The notes under the pieces were generated by a model. That model was not told where the DNA came from and did no database searches. It saw only the letters and a list, made by a program, of their open reading frames with translations. Below are positions 52,910 through 60,733 of a DNA stretch of 64,000 bases, piece after piece. The position numbers were made by a program, and so were the translations under genes. Numbering within the stretch: position 1 is the stretch's first letter; the number at the start of each line of letters is the position of its first letter. The DNA is taken from the NCBI GenBank assembly GCA_964579575.1, contig CAZOGL010000002.1, positions 1-64,000 of the forward strand. The letters are read 5' to 3'. This DNA comes from CAVEFW01 sp964579575. GTDB lineage: Bacteria > Actinomycetota > Coriobacteriia > Coriobacteriales > Eggerthellaceae.

Positions 52910-52947
52910 CCATCGATTGGCTCCAAGTATCCATCGATTGGCTCCAA
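52910..52947 (+). repeat. 17-bp direct repeat in spacer before yebC
   Basis: CCATCGATTGGCTCCAA at 52910-52926 and 52931-52947 (21-bp period); just before it a degenerate pair CGAGAG-N-CGT-CC. No gene lies in this 155-base spacer. Confidence 0.85.
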
Positions 52948-53022
52948 CGGGTGTCTTTTCGCAAGGAGACGCATGTGGTACTATAAGCGGCTGGTATTTG
53001 CAATTATCGAAAGGTTTGAGAT

Positions 53023-53820
53023 ATGTCCGGACATTCAAAGTGGGCTACCACGAAGCACAAGAAGGCCGCTGCTGACTCCAAGCGTTCCGCTCTGTTCAGC
53101 AAGCTGGCTCGTCAGATTACCGTTGCTGCAAAGACGGGCGGTGACCCCAACCCCGACAACAACGCCTCCCTGGCTGCTGCTGTCGAACGTGCCAAGGCCC
53201 AATCCATGCCGAAGGACAAGATCAAGAACGCAATCGACAAGGCTTTCGGCGCTGGCAAGGATGCCAACAACTACGAAACGGTTATCTATGAGGGCTATGG
53301 TCCTTGTGGTGTTGCCATCTATTGCGAGGCTCTGACCGACAATCGCAACCGTACCGCTGCCGATGTTCGCGCTGCATTCACCCACTCCGGTGGCAATCTT
53401 GGCACCAGCGGCTCTGTTGCATTCCAATTTGAGCGCATCGGCCAGATCATCGTCGAGAAGGTCATCAAGGGCGAGGGCAAAAAGGATCCTGACCGCGACA
53501 ATCTCGTTGACGAGGATGCGGTTGAGATGGCGGCTCTCGAGGCGGGCGCCAATGACTACGAGGACGCCGGTGACGAGTGGATTATCACTACTGATGCGGG
53601 TGATTTGATGGCCGTCAAGAAGGCCCTCGAGGAGCAAGGCATCGAAGTCAAGGGCGCTGAGCTTACCATGGAGGCGACGACCCCCCAAGCGGTCACGCTT
53701 GAGGAGGCCAAGAAGGTCATGCGTCTCGTTGACAAGCTCGAGGAGCTTGAGGACCTTCAGGAGGTCTATCACACCATGGATCTCACCGATGAGATTTTAG
53801 AGGCGTTCGACGCAGAGTAG
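53023..53820 (+). CDS. YebC/PmpR-family transcriptional regulator or translation factor
   Basis: A 265-residue YebC protein with the family start MSGHSKWATTKHKKAAADSK and the NPDNNASLAAAVERAKAQSMP segment. Members bind DNA as regulators, and some act on ribosomes at proline stretches, which would parallel the EF-P encoded here. It precedes ruvCAB, the usual order, though a nitroreductase now lies between. The gene end is duplicated downstream. Confidence 0.95.
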   Translation: MSGHSKWATTKHKKAAADSKRSALFSKLARQITVAAKTGGDPNPDNNASLAAAVERAKAQSMPKDKIKNAIDKAFGAGKDANNYETVIYEGYGPCGVAIYCEALTDNRNRTAADVRAAFTHSGGNLGTSGSVAFQFERIGQIIVEKVIKGEGKKDPDRDNLVDEDAVEMAALEAGANDYEDAGDEWIITTDAGDLMAVKKALEEQGIEVKGAELTMEATTPQAVTLEEAKKVMRLVDKLEELEDLQEVYHTMDLTDEILEAFDAE

Positions 53821-53852
53821 CGTTGTTCAATTCGCTCGACGCAGAGTAGCGT
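53808..53852 (+). repeat. Duplicated gene end after yebC
   Basis: CGACGCAGAGTAGCGT, including the TAG stop of yebC, recurs at 53837-53852 (29-bp period). Confidence 0.9.
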
Positions 53853-53872
53853 CTTTGCAACCAAACAAAATG

Positions 53873-53899
53873 GAGAAGGCCGATAGGGCCTTCTCTTTT
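53873..53899 (+). terminator. Rho-independent terminator after yebC
   Basis: GAGAAGGCC/GGCCTTCTC perfect 9-bp stem with a 5-nt loop and four T. Confidence 0.92.
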
Positions 53900-54013
53900 G
53901 TATGGTATTATACCCAGTCAAGAATAGTTTTCACACATTTTCGTGATGTGCGGATTACAAAATTCTCCATCCCCATATATCAAAGCACCGAGGTCCTAAG
54001 GGAGGATATGAAT

Positions 54014-54532
54014 ATGGATGCGATTTTTGCTCGAAAAAGCGTGAGCGACTTCCAAGAAAAGGCTATTGAGCCGAGGAAGGTCAAGAAGCTTATGAAGGCC
54101 GCCATGGCAGCTCCTTCGGCAGAAGATCAACAACCTTGGGAATTCTACCTTGTGACCGATAGGGGCCTTTGCGAAAAGCTCTCGACCTGCAGCAGGTTTG
54201 CGGGTCCTGCCGAGAAGGCTCCCCTGTGCATCGTCCCTTGCTATGCGAGTCGTACTCGTCACAAGGATTACGTTATTCAGGAAATGGCGGCTAGCTGCGA
54301 GAATATCCTGCTCGAGGCGACACATCTTGATCTCGGCGCGATTTGGTTTGGCATCGCCCCCAAGGAGGGACGCATGGAGTTGGTGCGCAATGCGCTCAAC
54401 ATCCCGAAGCACCTCAAGCCTTTTGCCATTATTGCGGTGGGTTACCCGGCTGAGGAGGTCGGGAAACAACCCGATGGCTACGATGCTTCCAAGCTTCATT
54501 TCTATACGCTTCCCGAGGAGCGTTTCGAGTAG
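54014..54532 (+). CDS. Nitroreductase-family protein
   Basis: A 172-residue FMN-dependent oxidoreductase. MDAIFARKSVSDFQEKAIEP and KAAMAAPSAEDQQPWEFYLVTD bind FMN, and DLGAIWFGIAPKEGR the cofactor's far side. ATG 54014 is chosen because GGAGG (54001-54005) is eight bases upstream; ATG 54008 is too close. Substrate unknown. Confidence 0.9.
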   Translation: MDAIFARKSVSDFQEKAIEPRKVKKLMKAAMAAPSAEDQQPWEFYLVTDRGLCEKLSTCSRFAGPAEKAPLCIVPCYASRTRHKDYVIQEMAASCENILLEATHLDLGAIWFGIAPKEGRMELVRNALNIPKHLKPFAIIAVGYPAEEVGKQPDGYDASKLHFYTLPEERFE

Positions 54533-54682
54533 GAGAGAGGCAACGAACATAAACCCTACGAGGGTGGTGTCGCTTTAGCGGCACTGCCCTTTTTCATGGT
54601 TGGGGGGGCGTGCGCATGGCAGAGAGACGTGGGTATGCTTGGGGGGATGCGGCTGACTTCGCAGCGCGGCTGTCATTTCCTC

Positions 54683-54710
54683 TTGAAAACATTTGTTCGC
54701 ATGCTATGAT
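54683..54710 (+). promoter_or_regulatory. Promoter of ruvCAB
   Basis: TTGAAA, 16-bp spacer, TATGAT with TGC extension (54702-54704). Confidence 0.75.
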
Positions 54711-54713
54711 TAA

Positions 54714-54727
54714 CGAACATACGTTTG
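54714..54727 (+). promoter_or_regulatory. SOS box (LexA/DinR type) on ruvCAB
   Basis: CGAACATACGTTTG matches the Gram-positive/actinobacterial CGAAC-N4-GTTYG operator and covers the predicted start of transcription, so LexA would repress the Holliday-junction genes until DNA damage. Confidence 0.75.
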
Positions 54728-54739
54728 AAAAGGAGAGTT

Positions 54740-55279
54740 TTGGCAATCGAGGAACGCATCGTATTGGGCATCGATCCGGGTTTGGCGAACACCGGTTGGG
54801 GTATCGTGCGTCAGCAGGGATCCCGCTTGGAGTGTTTGGCCTACGGTTGTGTCTCGACGCCACCCGAACAGCCTTTGGCTACGCGTTTGGGGAAGATACA
54901 TCAACAGATTGAGGCGGTCATAAGGCGTTTCAAACCAACCTGTTGCGGTATCGAGACGGTATGGTTCGGCCAAAATATCACGGCTGCATTCGCTACGGGC
55001 CAAGCACGCGGTGCTGCTTTGGTCGCGTGTGCCGACCATGGAATCGACGTGGGGGAATATACGCCGCGCCAGATCAAGCTTGCGGTGGTGGGGACTGGCT
55101 CTGCGGAGAAAGAGCAGGTCCAATACATGGTGAAACACCTTTTGGCGTTCGACGCTACCCCTAATCCCGACCACGCCTCTGACGCGCTTGCTGCGGCCAT
55201 ATGCTATACGACTCACGAAGATGTAACGAAGCGGGAGAGGCGTCGCCTTGAGCAACAGGAGAAGGAGCTAGTGCGATGA
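54740..55279 (+). CDS. ruvC: Holliday junction resolvase RuvC
   Basis: A 179-residue endonuclease. Catalytic acids are in LGIDPGLANTG, GIETVWFGQN and PDHASDALAAAI. TTG 54740 gives MAIEERIVLGIDPG with AAGGAGAG four bases upstream; the open frame continues to 54725 but no better start is seen. Its stop overlaps the ruvA start (ATGA). Confidence 0.95.
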   Translation: MAIEERIVLGIDPGLANTGWGIVRQQGSRLECLAYGCVSTPPEQPLATRLGKIHQQIEAVIRRFKPTCCGIETVWFGQNITAAFATGQARGAALVACADHGIDVGEYTPRQIKLAVVGTGSAEKEQVQYMVKHLLAFDATPNPDHASDALAAAICYTTHEDVTKRERRRLEQQEKELVR

Positions 55280-55878
55280 TTGCGTTTGTGAGAGGGACCC
55301 TTGTGGGAAAGACATTGCAATCTGTCTGTGTCGACGTCAACGGCCTTGGTCTTGAGGTGTTCATGGCGCAGAGCAGCTTGGCAAGGCTTCCTGAGATAGG
55401 GAACGAAGTGACGATCCAGACGTATTACCAGGTACGAGAGGACGGCGTTTCCCTTTACGGCTTTACTTCCTCGGAGGAGAAGGCCCTCTTTGAGAAGCTC
55501 ATCGGCATATCGGGGGTGGGACCGAAGGTGGCCTTGGCATCCCTGTCCTTTTACGCTCCGGCGCAACTCGCGGAGGCGGTTATGGAGCAAGACGTCGCTC
55601 GTATCTCCAAGATTCCGGGAGTTGGGAAGAAGACGGCAAGTCGTATCATTTTGGAATTGAAGGGTTCCTTCGAGAAAGAGGAGTCGTCCTTGTTCGGCGC
55701 GGCAGGCGCCTCTGGGACTTCCTGTGAGGACGCGGTGGCTGCGGGCATCGTTCAGGCATTGCTTTCCATGGGCTTCACGGAGCAGGAAGCGACTTTGGCA
55801 ATTAAGGGTGCTCCAACAGACGCATCCGAGGGTGCGTTGCTACAATATGCCCTGAAGCGTTTGGGCTCGAACGAGTAG
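55276..55878 (+). CDS. ruvA: Holliday junction branch-migration protein RuvA
   Basis: A 200-residue RuvA. Domain I begins MIAFVRGTLVGKTLQSVCVD, the two helix-hairpin-helix motifs are ISGVGPKVALASL and IPGVGKKTASRIIL, and the C-terminal domain that contacts RuvB is GIVQALLSMGFTEQEA. It overlaps ruvC by four bases. Confidence 0.96.
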   Translation: MIAFVRGTLVGKTLQSVCVDVNGLGLEVFMAQSSLARLPEIGNEVTIQTYYQVREDGVSLYGFTSSEEKALFEKLIGISGVGPKVALASLSFYAPAQLAEAVMEQDVARISKIPGVGKKTASRIILELKGSFEKEESSLFGAAGASGTSCEDAVAAGIVQALLSMGFTEQEATLAIKGAPTDASEGALLQYALKRLGSNE

Positions 55879-55922
55879 AGTTCGGGCAAGATGGTAAAGA
55901 GCCGAGAAGGTATTGCGAAGGT

Positions 55923-57005
55923 ATGACACCGTCTGGTTTTGAAATAGAGGGAATGATCTTTGATGCCTCGAGGGCACGCGAGGCGGACAATGTTGGGGAT
56001 GGGGTATCTCGTGGGGTGACTCCTGAGCTCATCGAGGATGATCTCGCTCTCGACAGGAGTCTGCGACCCAAGATGTTGGTGGACTATTGCGGGCAGGAGA
56101 AGGTCAAGGATAGCTTGAAGATTATGATCGAGGCGGCGAAGCAACGCCACGATGTTCCCGACCATGTGCTGTTCTATGGCCCTCCCGGCCTGGGCAAGAC
56201 CACCTTGGCGCAAGTCGTTGCAAACGAGTTGGGTGCGAACATCAGGACGACAAGCGGTCCTGCCATCTCCCGCACGGGCGATTTGGCAGCGATTCTCACA
56301 AACCTTGAAGAGGGCGACGTCCTGTTTATCGACGAGATCCACCGCTTGAACAAGATGGTGGAAGAGGTTCTTTATCCTGCCATGGAGGACTTTGCCCTCG
56401 ATATCGTCGTCGGCAAGGGACCGGCTGCCCGTTCAATCCGTTTGGAGTTACCGCGCTTCACGTTGATAGGAGCTACGACCCGATCCGGCTTGTTGACGGG
56501 CCCGTTGCGCGACCGTTTTGGCATCGTCTACCGCTTACAATTCTATTCTCCCGAGGAGTTGTCCCAAATCGTCTTGCGCTCCGCGGCGATTCTTGACGTG
56601 GATATTACGAGCGATGGCGCTTTGGAGATTGCGCGCAGAAGTCGTGGGACGCCCCGTCTCGCTAACCGCATGCTTAAACGAGTCCGCGATTGGGCACAAG
56701 TTCGAGGTAACGGCATCATCGATGAGGATACCGCGGCGGAGGCCTTAGATTTCTACGAGGTCGACAACCTCGGTCTCGATGCGGTGGACAACCGTATCCT
56801 TCACTATATGACGGTGCGTTTTCGCGGAAAGCCTGTGGGTCTTTCCACCCTTGCCTCGGCGCTATCGGAAGACCCCGATACCTTGCAGGACGTCTATGAG
56901 CCTTACCTTATGCAACAAGGGCTTATCGTGCGTACGCCAAAGGGGCGCCAGGCTACCGACCGTGCCTTTGAACATCTCGGGCTGACGCCTCCCAAAGAAA
57001 ACTAG
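55923..57005 (+). CDS. ruvB: Holliday junction branch-migration ATPase RuvB
   Basis: A 360-residue AAA+ motor. Walker A GPPGLGKTT, Walker B LFIDEIHRL, sensor GATTRSG, arginine finger region RSRGTPRLANR, and the winged-helix GKPVGLSTLASAL are complete. The N-terminal 40 residues are longer than usual; ATG 55923 with GAAGG upstream is used, but a start nearer residue 11 is possible. Confidence 0.96.
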   Translation: MTPSGFEIEGMIFDASRAREADNVGDGVSRGVTPELIEDDLALDRSLRPKMLVDYCGQEKVKDSLKIMIEAAKQRHDVPDHVLFYGPPGLGKTTLAQVVANELGANIRTTSGPAISRTGDLAAILTNLEEGDVLFIDEIHRLNKMVEEVLYPAMEDFALDIVVGKGPAARSIRLELPRFTLIGATTRSGLLTGPLRDRFGIVYRLQFYSPEELSQIVLRSAAILDVDITSDGALEIARRSRGTPRLANRMLKRVRDWAQVRGNGIIDEDTAAEALDFYEVDNLGLDAVDNRILHYMTVRFRGKPVGLSTLASALSEDPDTLQDVYEPYLMQQGLIVRTPKGRQATDRAFEHLGLTPPKEN

Positions 57006-57047
57006 GAGAAAAAAACATCTTCGTCGTGAGCGAGAAATGGAGCATCC

Positions 57048-57452
57048 ATGCTGGAACGTGATTATCTGACGCGGCTGTTCGTGCTTTTAGCGGAAGCCGT
57101 TCGTCGTAGCATCTTCGAGAAGAAACAAGATCCGCGTGGCGCGGCAGACACGCTTGAGGCTGCTATCAGCAATGCGACCGACATCGACGGGGAAATTCTG
57201 CTTTCGCTGTCCCCTGAGTCCATGTCCTCCATTCTCCAGGTGTCTGGGGTTGACCCGCGTGTGTGCGGCTATATCGCCCACACCTTGTTCCTCGAGTCCC
57301 AATACCTCGAGGATGCAAATGAGAGCGAGGTTGCTGCGATTCGCAGACAACAGGCCCAAGCGCTCGCTGACGCATACGGTGTCGATCTGGATACGAATGA
57401 GGCGGTCCTGAACGACTTGGTGAACCGCCACCCTGAGGATTTCCCGGGATAG
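57048..57452 (+). CDS. Conserved hypothetical protein (DUF6483-like)
   Basis: A 134-residue helical protein starting LERDYLTRLFVLLAEAVRRS, which recalls the small DUF6483 family of unknown function. Acidic (Asp/Glu-rich), no membrane span, no catalytic motif seen. It follows ruvB after 42 bases. Confidence 0.65.
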   Translation: MLERDYLTRLFVLLAEAVRRSIFEKKQDPRGAADTLEAAISNATDIDGEILLSLSPESMSSILQVSGVDPRVCGYIAHTLFLESQYLEDANESEVAAIRRQQAQALADAYGVDLDTNEAVLNDLVNRHPEDFPG

Positions 57453-57554
57453 TTTCCGAGGAGAGAAACCTGCGATGAAGCGAGAATCTCCCGACTTCAG
57501 CCGTGGGGAGCGTCAACAAGGACACACAGATTGACAAACAGGTTAAAAAAGTAT

Positions 57555-57583
57555 TTGGAATTATCCCAATTTGCGATTATAGT
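57555..57583 (+). promoter_or_regulatory. Promoter of the cold-shock gene
   Basis: TTGGAA, 17-bp spacer, TATAGT, giving a leader of about 80 bases. An upstream TTGACA (57531) has no matching -10. Confidence 0.55.
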
Positions 57584-57669
57584 TAGTCGAGTATATTAAT
57601 AGGGTGGAACTGCGTCCGAGCAGTTATCAATACGGTCCCCACGCTGTGGGGAAGGAAAAGAGGGTCATA

Positions 57670-57873
57670 ATGGCTGAAGGTACCGTTAAGTGGTTTAACC
57701 CCGAAAAGGGTTACGGATTCATCTCTCGCAAGGATGGGGATGACCTGTTTGTCCACTTCTCTGAGATCAAGATGGAAGGTTTCAGGACACTTGATGAGGG
57801 TCAGGCTGTTTCTTTTGAAATCACCACTGGTCAAAACGGCAAACTGCAAGCAAGCAACGTGACGAAGCTCTAG
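57670..57873 (+). CDS. cspA: Cold-shock protein (CspA family)
   Basis: A 67-residue nucleic-acid chaperone with RNP1 KGYGFI and RNP2 LFVHFS, starting MAEGTVKWFNPEKGYG. ATG 57670 follows AAAGAGGG. A clean terminator follows. Confidence 0.97.
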   Translation: MAEGTVKWFNPEKGYGFISRKDGDDLFVHFSEIKMEGFRTLDEGQAVSFEITTGQNGKLQASNVTKL

Positions 57874-57896
57874 TCGCTTCGCGCCGTTTCACATTG

Positions 57897-57927
57897 CGAC
57901 CCCGCTTACCAGCGGGGTCGTTTTTTT
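57897..57927 (+). terminator. Rho-independent terminator after cspA
   Basis: Perfect 10-bp stem CGACCCCGCT/AGCGGGGTCG, TACC loop, seven T. Confidence 0.96.
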
Positions 57928-58004
57928 ATGCCTCAGGGAGAAAGTGCTTATGGAGTGGGTGGTATCATAGGCGGCGATGTTTTGAAGGAAAGGAGCGCTG
58001 CGGG

Positions 58005-58313
58005 ATGAACGATTTGAGGACACCTGAGGTCGAGAACTTGCTGCGGGTGTTTGCGGAGATCAGCAATCCCGACGATGTGTTTGCCTTACTCGAGGACATC
58101 TTCACGATACGAGAGATCCACGACATCTCCCAACGCCTCCAAGTGGCCGGCATGCTTTCGCGCGGCCTTTCCTATAACGCTATAGAGGATGCGACCGGGG
58201 CTTCCGCCACCACGATTGCTCGTGTCTCGAAATGCTTGAGCTACGGGTCTGGCGGCTACGAGGCCGCACTCAAGATCCTCGGAGATCCGGTGAGGGAGCG
58301 TAAGTCGGATTAA
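58005..58313 (+). CDS. YerC/YecD-family TrpR-like regulator
   Basis: A 102-residue helical DNA-binding protein. The TrpR-fold helix-turn-helix is SYNAIEDATGASATTIARVSKCL, after EIHDISQRLQVAGMLSRGL. Homologues are common in Gram-positives; their targets are mostly unknown. ATG 58005 with AAAGGAGCG upstream. Confidence 0.9.
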   Translation: MNDLRTPEVENLLRVFAEISNPDDVFALLEDIFTIREIHDISQRLQVAGMLSRGLSYNAIEDATGASATTIARVSKCLSYGSGGYEAALKILGDPVRERKSD

Positions 58314-58397
58314 GCTGCGCGAATGCGCGCGTATCTGGGTCCCCTGGGATTGGGGGTACCTTTTCGGTGATAAAACAGTGATGGGAAGGACTATCTC

Positions 58398-59816
58398 ATG
58401 GAACGCGAGAACGTTTGGAAGCAGGCCGATGAGGCCCAACTCTTTGCTATCGAGGAGACGGCGCGGGGATACATCAACTTCATCTCCGAGAATAAGACCG
58501 AGCGTGAGTGTGTCTCCGCGGCGATTAGGCAAGCCGAAGCCGTAGGATACCGCCCCCTAGCTGAGGCGATTGCTTCTGATACCGCGTTGAACCCGGGCGA
58601 CAAGGTGTGGGCCCATACCCACGGCAAGGCGCTCATCTTGGCGCATATTGGCTCCGAGCCCTTGGTCAACGGGTTTAACATTCTCGGTGCCCATGTCGAC
58701 AGTCCTCGTCTCGACATCAAGCAAAATCCCTTGTACGAGAGCGCTGACCTCGTCTTGCTCGATACCCACTATTATGGCGGCATCAAAAAGTACCAGTGGG
58801 TCACCATTCCTTTGGCCCTTCACGGCGTGGTATGCAAGAAGGACGGAACGACCGTCCCTGTCGTCATTGGCGAAGATTTTGGCGACCCTGTGTTTTGCGT
58901 GACTGATATTTTGCCCCATCTTGGTTACAACCAGGCAAAACGCGAGACAGGTAAGATCATCGAAGGCGAGGATCTCGACCTGCTCGTGGGCGGACGTCTC
59001 CTTGTTGTGGACGAGGATGCCGAGGTTGATTCCCCTTGGGAGAAGACGGCAAAGAAGGAACCTGCCCGTGGGTTTGTCATGAAGGTTCTCGCGGAGAAGT
59101 ATGACATCGATGAGGAGGATTTCCTCTCGGCGGAATTGGAAGTTGTTCCTGCTGGTCCTGCGCGTGATCTCGGTTTTGATCGCAGTATGGTCATCGGCTA
59201 TGGCCAAGACGATCGCGTCTGCGCCTATACGAGTCTTTTGGCCCAGCTTGCCATCGAGAATCCGACGCGCACTGCCGTCACCGTCCTTGTTGACAAGGAG
59301 GAAATCGGTAGTGTTGGCGCCTCGGGAATGGAAAGCCTGTTCTTCGAGAACACGATGGCCGAGATCATGGAGTTGGCTGGTGAGGGTGGGCCTTTGCCTC
59401 TGCGTCGCGCTTTGGCGGCGAGCCGCATGTTGTCTTCCGACGTATCTGCGGGCTTCGACCCGTTGTATGCAAGCGAATTCGAGCGCAAAAACGCCGCATT
59501 TCTTGGTCGCGGCCTCGTGTTCAACAAGTACACCGGAGCCCGTGGAAAAAGCGGCAGCAACGATGCCTCTGCGGAGTTTGTGGCGCGCGTCCGTCGCGTG
59601 ATGGATGATGCCGGGGTCATGTTCCAGACTGCCGAGCTTGGCAAGGTTGACGCTGGTGGTGGCGGTACGATTGCGTTCATTCCCGCACGCTATGACATGG
59701 ACGTTATCGATTCGGGCGTGGCAGTGCTGTCGATGCACGCGCCTTGGGAGGTCACCAGCAAGGCCGACATCCACATGGCTCGCTTGGGCTATGAGGCGTT
59801 CTTGCTCAATGCGTAA
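58398..59816 (+). CDS. M18-family aminopeptidase
   Basis: A 472-residue metallo-aminopeptidase. Zn ligands and catalytic residues are in LGAHVDSPRLDIK, DKEEIGSVGASGM, and LSMHAPWEVTSKAD. It clips acidic or neutral N-terminal residues from peptides, fitting an amino-acid-fermenting lifestyle. Length is typical. It precedes the lipoprotein gene by 12 bases. Confidence 0.94.
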   Translation: MERENVWKQADEAQLFAIEETARGYINFISENKTERECVSAAIRQAEAVGYRPLAEAIASDTALNPGDKVWAHTHGKALILAHIGSEPLVNGFNILGAHVDSPRLDIKQNPLYESADLVLLDTHYYGGIKKYQWVTIPLALHGVVCKKDGTTVPVVIGEDFGDPVFCVTDILPHLGYNQAKRETGKIIEGEDLDLLVGGRLLVVDEDAEVDSPWEKTAKKEPARGFVMKVLAEKYDIDEEDFLSAELEVVPAGPARDLGFDRSMVIGYGQDDRVCAYTSLLAQLAIENPTRTAVTVLVDKEEIGSVGASGMESLFFENTMAEIMELAGEGGPLPLRRALAASRMLSSDVSAGFDPLYASEFERKNAAFLGRGLVFNKYTGARGKSGSNDASAEFVARVRRVMDDAGVMFQTAELGKVDAGGGGTIAFIPARYDMDVIDSGVAVLSMHAPWEVTSKADIHMARLGYEAFLLNA

Positions 59817-59828
59817 AAGGGGAAGGCT

Positions 59829-60710
59829 ATGAAGCGTGCCATAAAGATAGCTCTTCTTGCCGCTCTTGCCACGTTGTTTTGCATCTCCTGTACGGGATGT
59901 ATCAAGCTTACCGAGACGATTACGGTCAACGAGGATAGGTCCATGGACTTCACCATCGACGAGGGCGTCAACGTGGAGAAGTACCGGAACTACAGCGTTG
60001 GATATGGCGAAGAGAAGACCGTCGATGAGGTCGCCTCCGAGATTACCGAATCGATTGACCCTGACGCTTTTTCCGGTTGGGCTGTGGGGAAGTACTACGA
60101 CGGCACCTATGCGGGTGCGAAGCTGACCTATCACGTCAACGACATCGACGAGGTGAGCACTTCCGAAGGCACGCTCGACGATTGGAAGGGACTGAGCCTT
60201 TCCAGCACGTACTCGACCGCCACCGATGCGGAGTCTGACCTGTATGACATGAGCAAGTTCGTGTTCTTCTACTACGACGAGGCAAGCAAGGTCTATACGC
60301 TCAGGATTGACTCGGGCCTTGCAGGCTCAACTGATGCGGCCTCCGTGATGTCCTCCATGTTTGACGAAATAAGCTTCACTGTCACCTTGCCCCAATCTGC
60401 CCTCAGCAACAATGCGACGGAGGTTTCCGATTGGGATAAGACGCTTACTTGGAAATATGACTCTGAGACCATCAAGGACATGGATACCATCGAGGTGTCG
60501 TTCTCCTTTGAGCGAAGCGCGCTCTCCGCCTCGGTCCTCATCGGCGTCGGTGTGGTCTTGCTCGTCATCATCGTGGTGGCGATTGTTGCGGTCAGGTCCA
60601 CTCGCAAGAAGACCAAGAAGACCGGAAAGACCGAGAAGACCGAGAAGACCGAGAAGAAATCCGTCTCCGAAGGCGTGGTTGACGAGGCCGCTTCGGAGCA
60701 GGGCGTGTAA
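59829..60710 (+). CDS. LppM-like lipoprotein with C-terminal membrane anchor
   Basis: A 293-residue protein. Signal peptide with lipobox ending at Cys24 (CTGC), an outer domain of about 200 residues beginning IKLTETITVNEDRSMDFT, as in actinobacterial LppM-domain proteins, then one membrane span (SVLIGVGVVLLVIIVVAI) and a Lys/Thr tail of TEK repeats on the cytoplasmic side. Anchored at both ends. Function unknown. Confidence 0.78.
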   Translation: MKRAIKIALLAALATLFCISCTGCIKLTETITVNEDRSMDFTIDEGVNVEKYRNYSVGYGEEKTVDEVASEITESIDPDAFSGWAVGKYYDGTYAGAKLTYHVNDIDEVSTSEGTLDDWKGLSLSSTYSTATDAESDLYDMSKFVFFYYDEASKVYTLRIDSGLAGSTDAASVMSSMFDEISFTVTLPQSALSNNATEVSDWDKTLTWKYDSETIKDMDTIEVSFSFERSALSASVLIGVGVVLLVIIVVAIVAVRSTRKKTKKTGKTEKTEKTEKKSVSEGVVDEAASEQGV

Positions 60711-60721
60711 CGCTTAATGCG

Positions 60722-60727
60722 TATAAT
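60722..60727 (+). promoter_or_regulatory. -10 element directly before rarA
   Basis: Perfect TATAAT ending six bases before the rarA ATG, which would make the transcript leaderless. Confidence 0.5.
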
Positions 60728-60733
60728 GGGGAT

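Noticed and set aside
54690..54719. TGTTCG-N14-CGAACA inverted repeat as the ruvCAB operator
   Set aside because: The half-sites face outward with a 14-bp spacer, unlike known LexA sites; the adjacent CGAACATACGTTTG fits the SOS consensus better.
58557..60134. A 525-codon minus-strand frame
   Set aside because: Complement of the M18 aminopeptidase and lipoprotein genes, with no domain or ribosome site.
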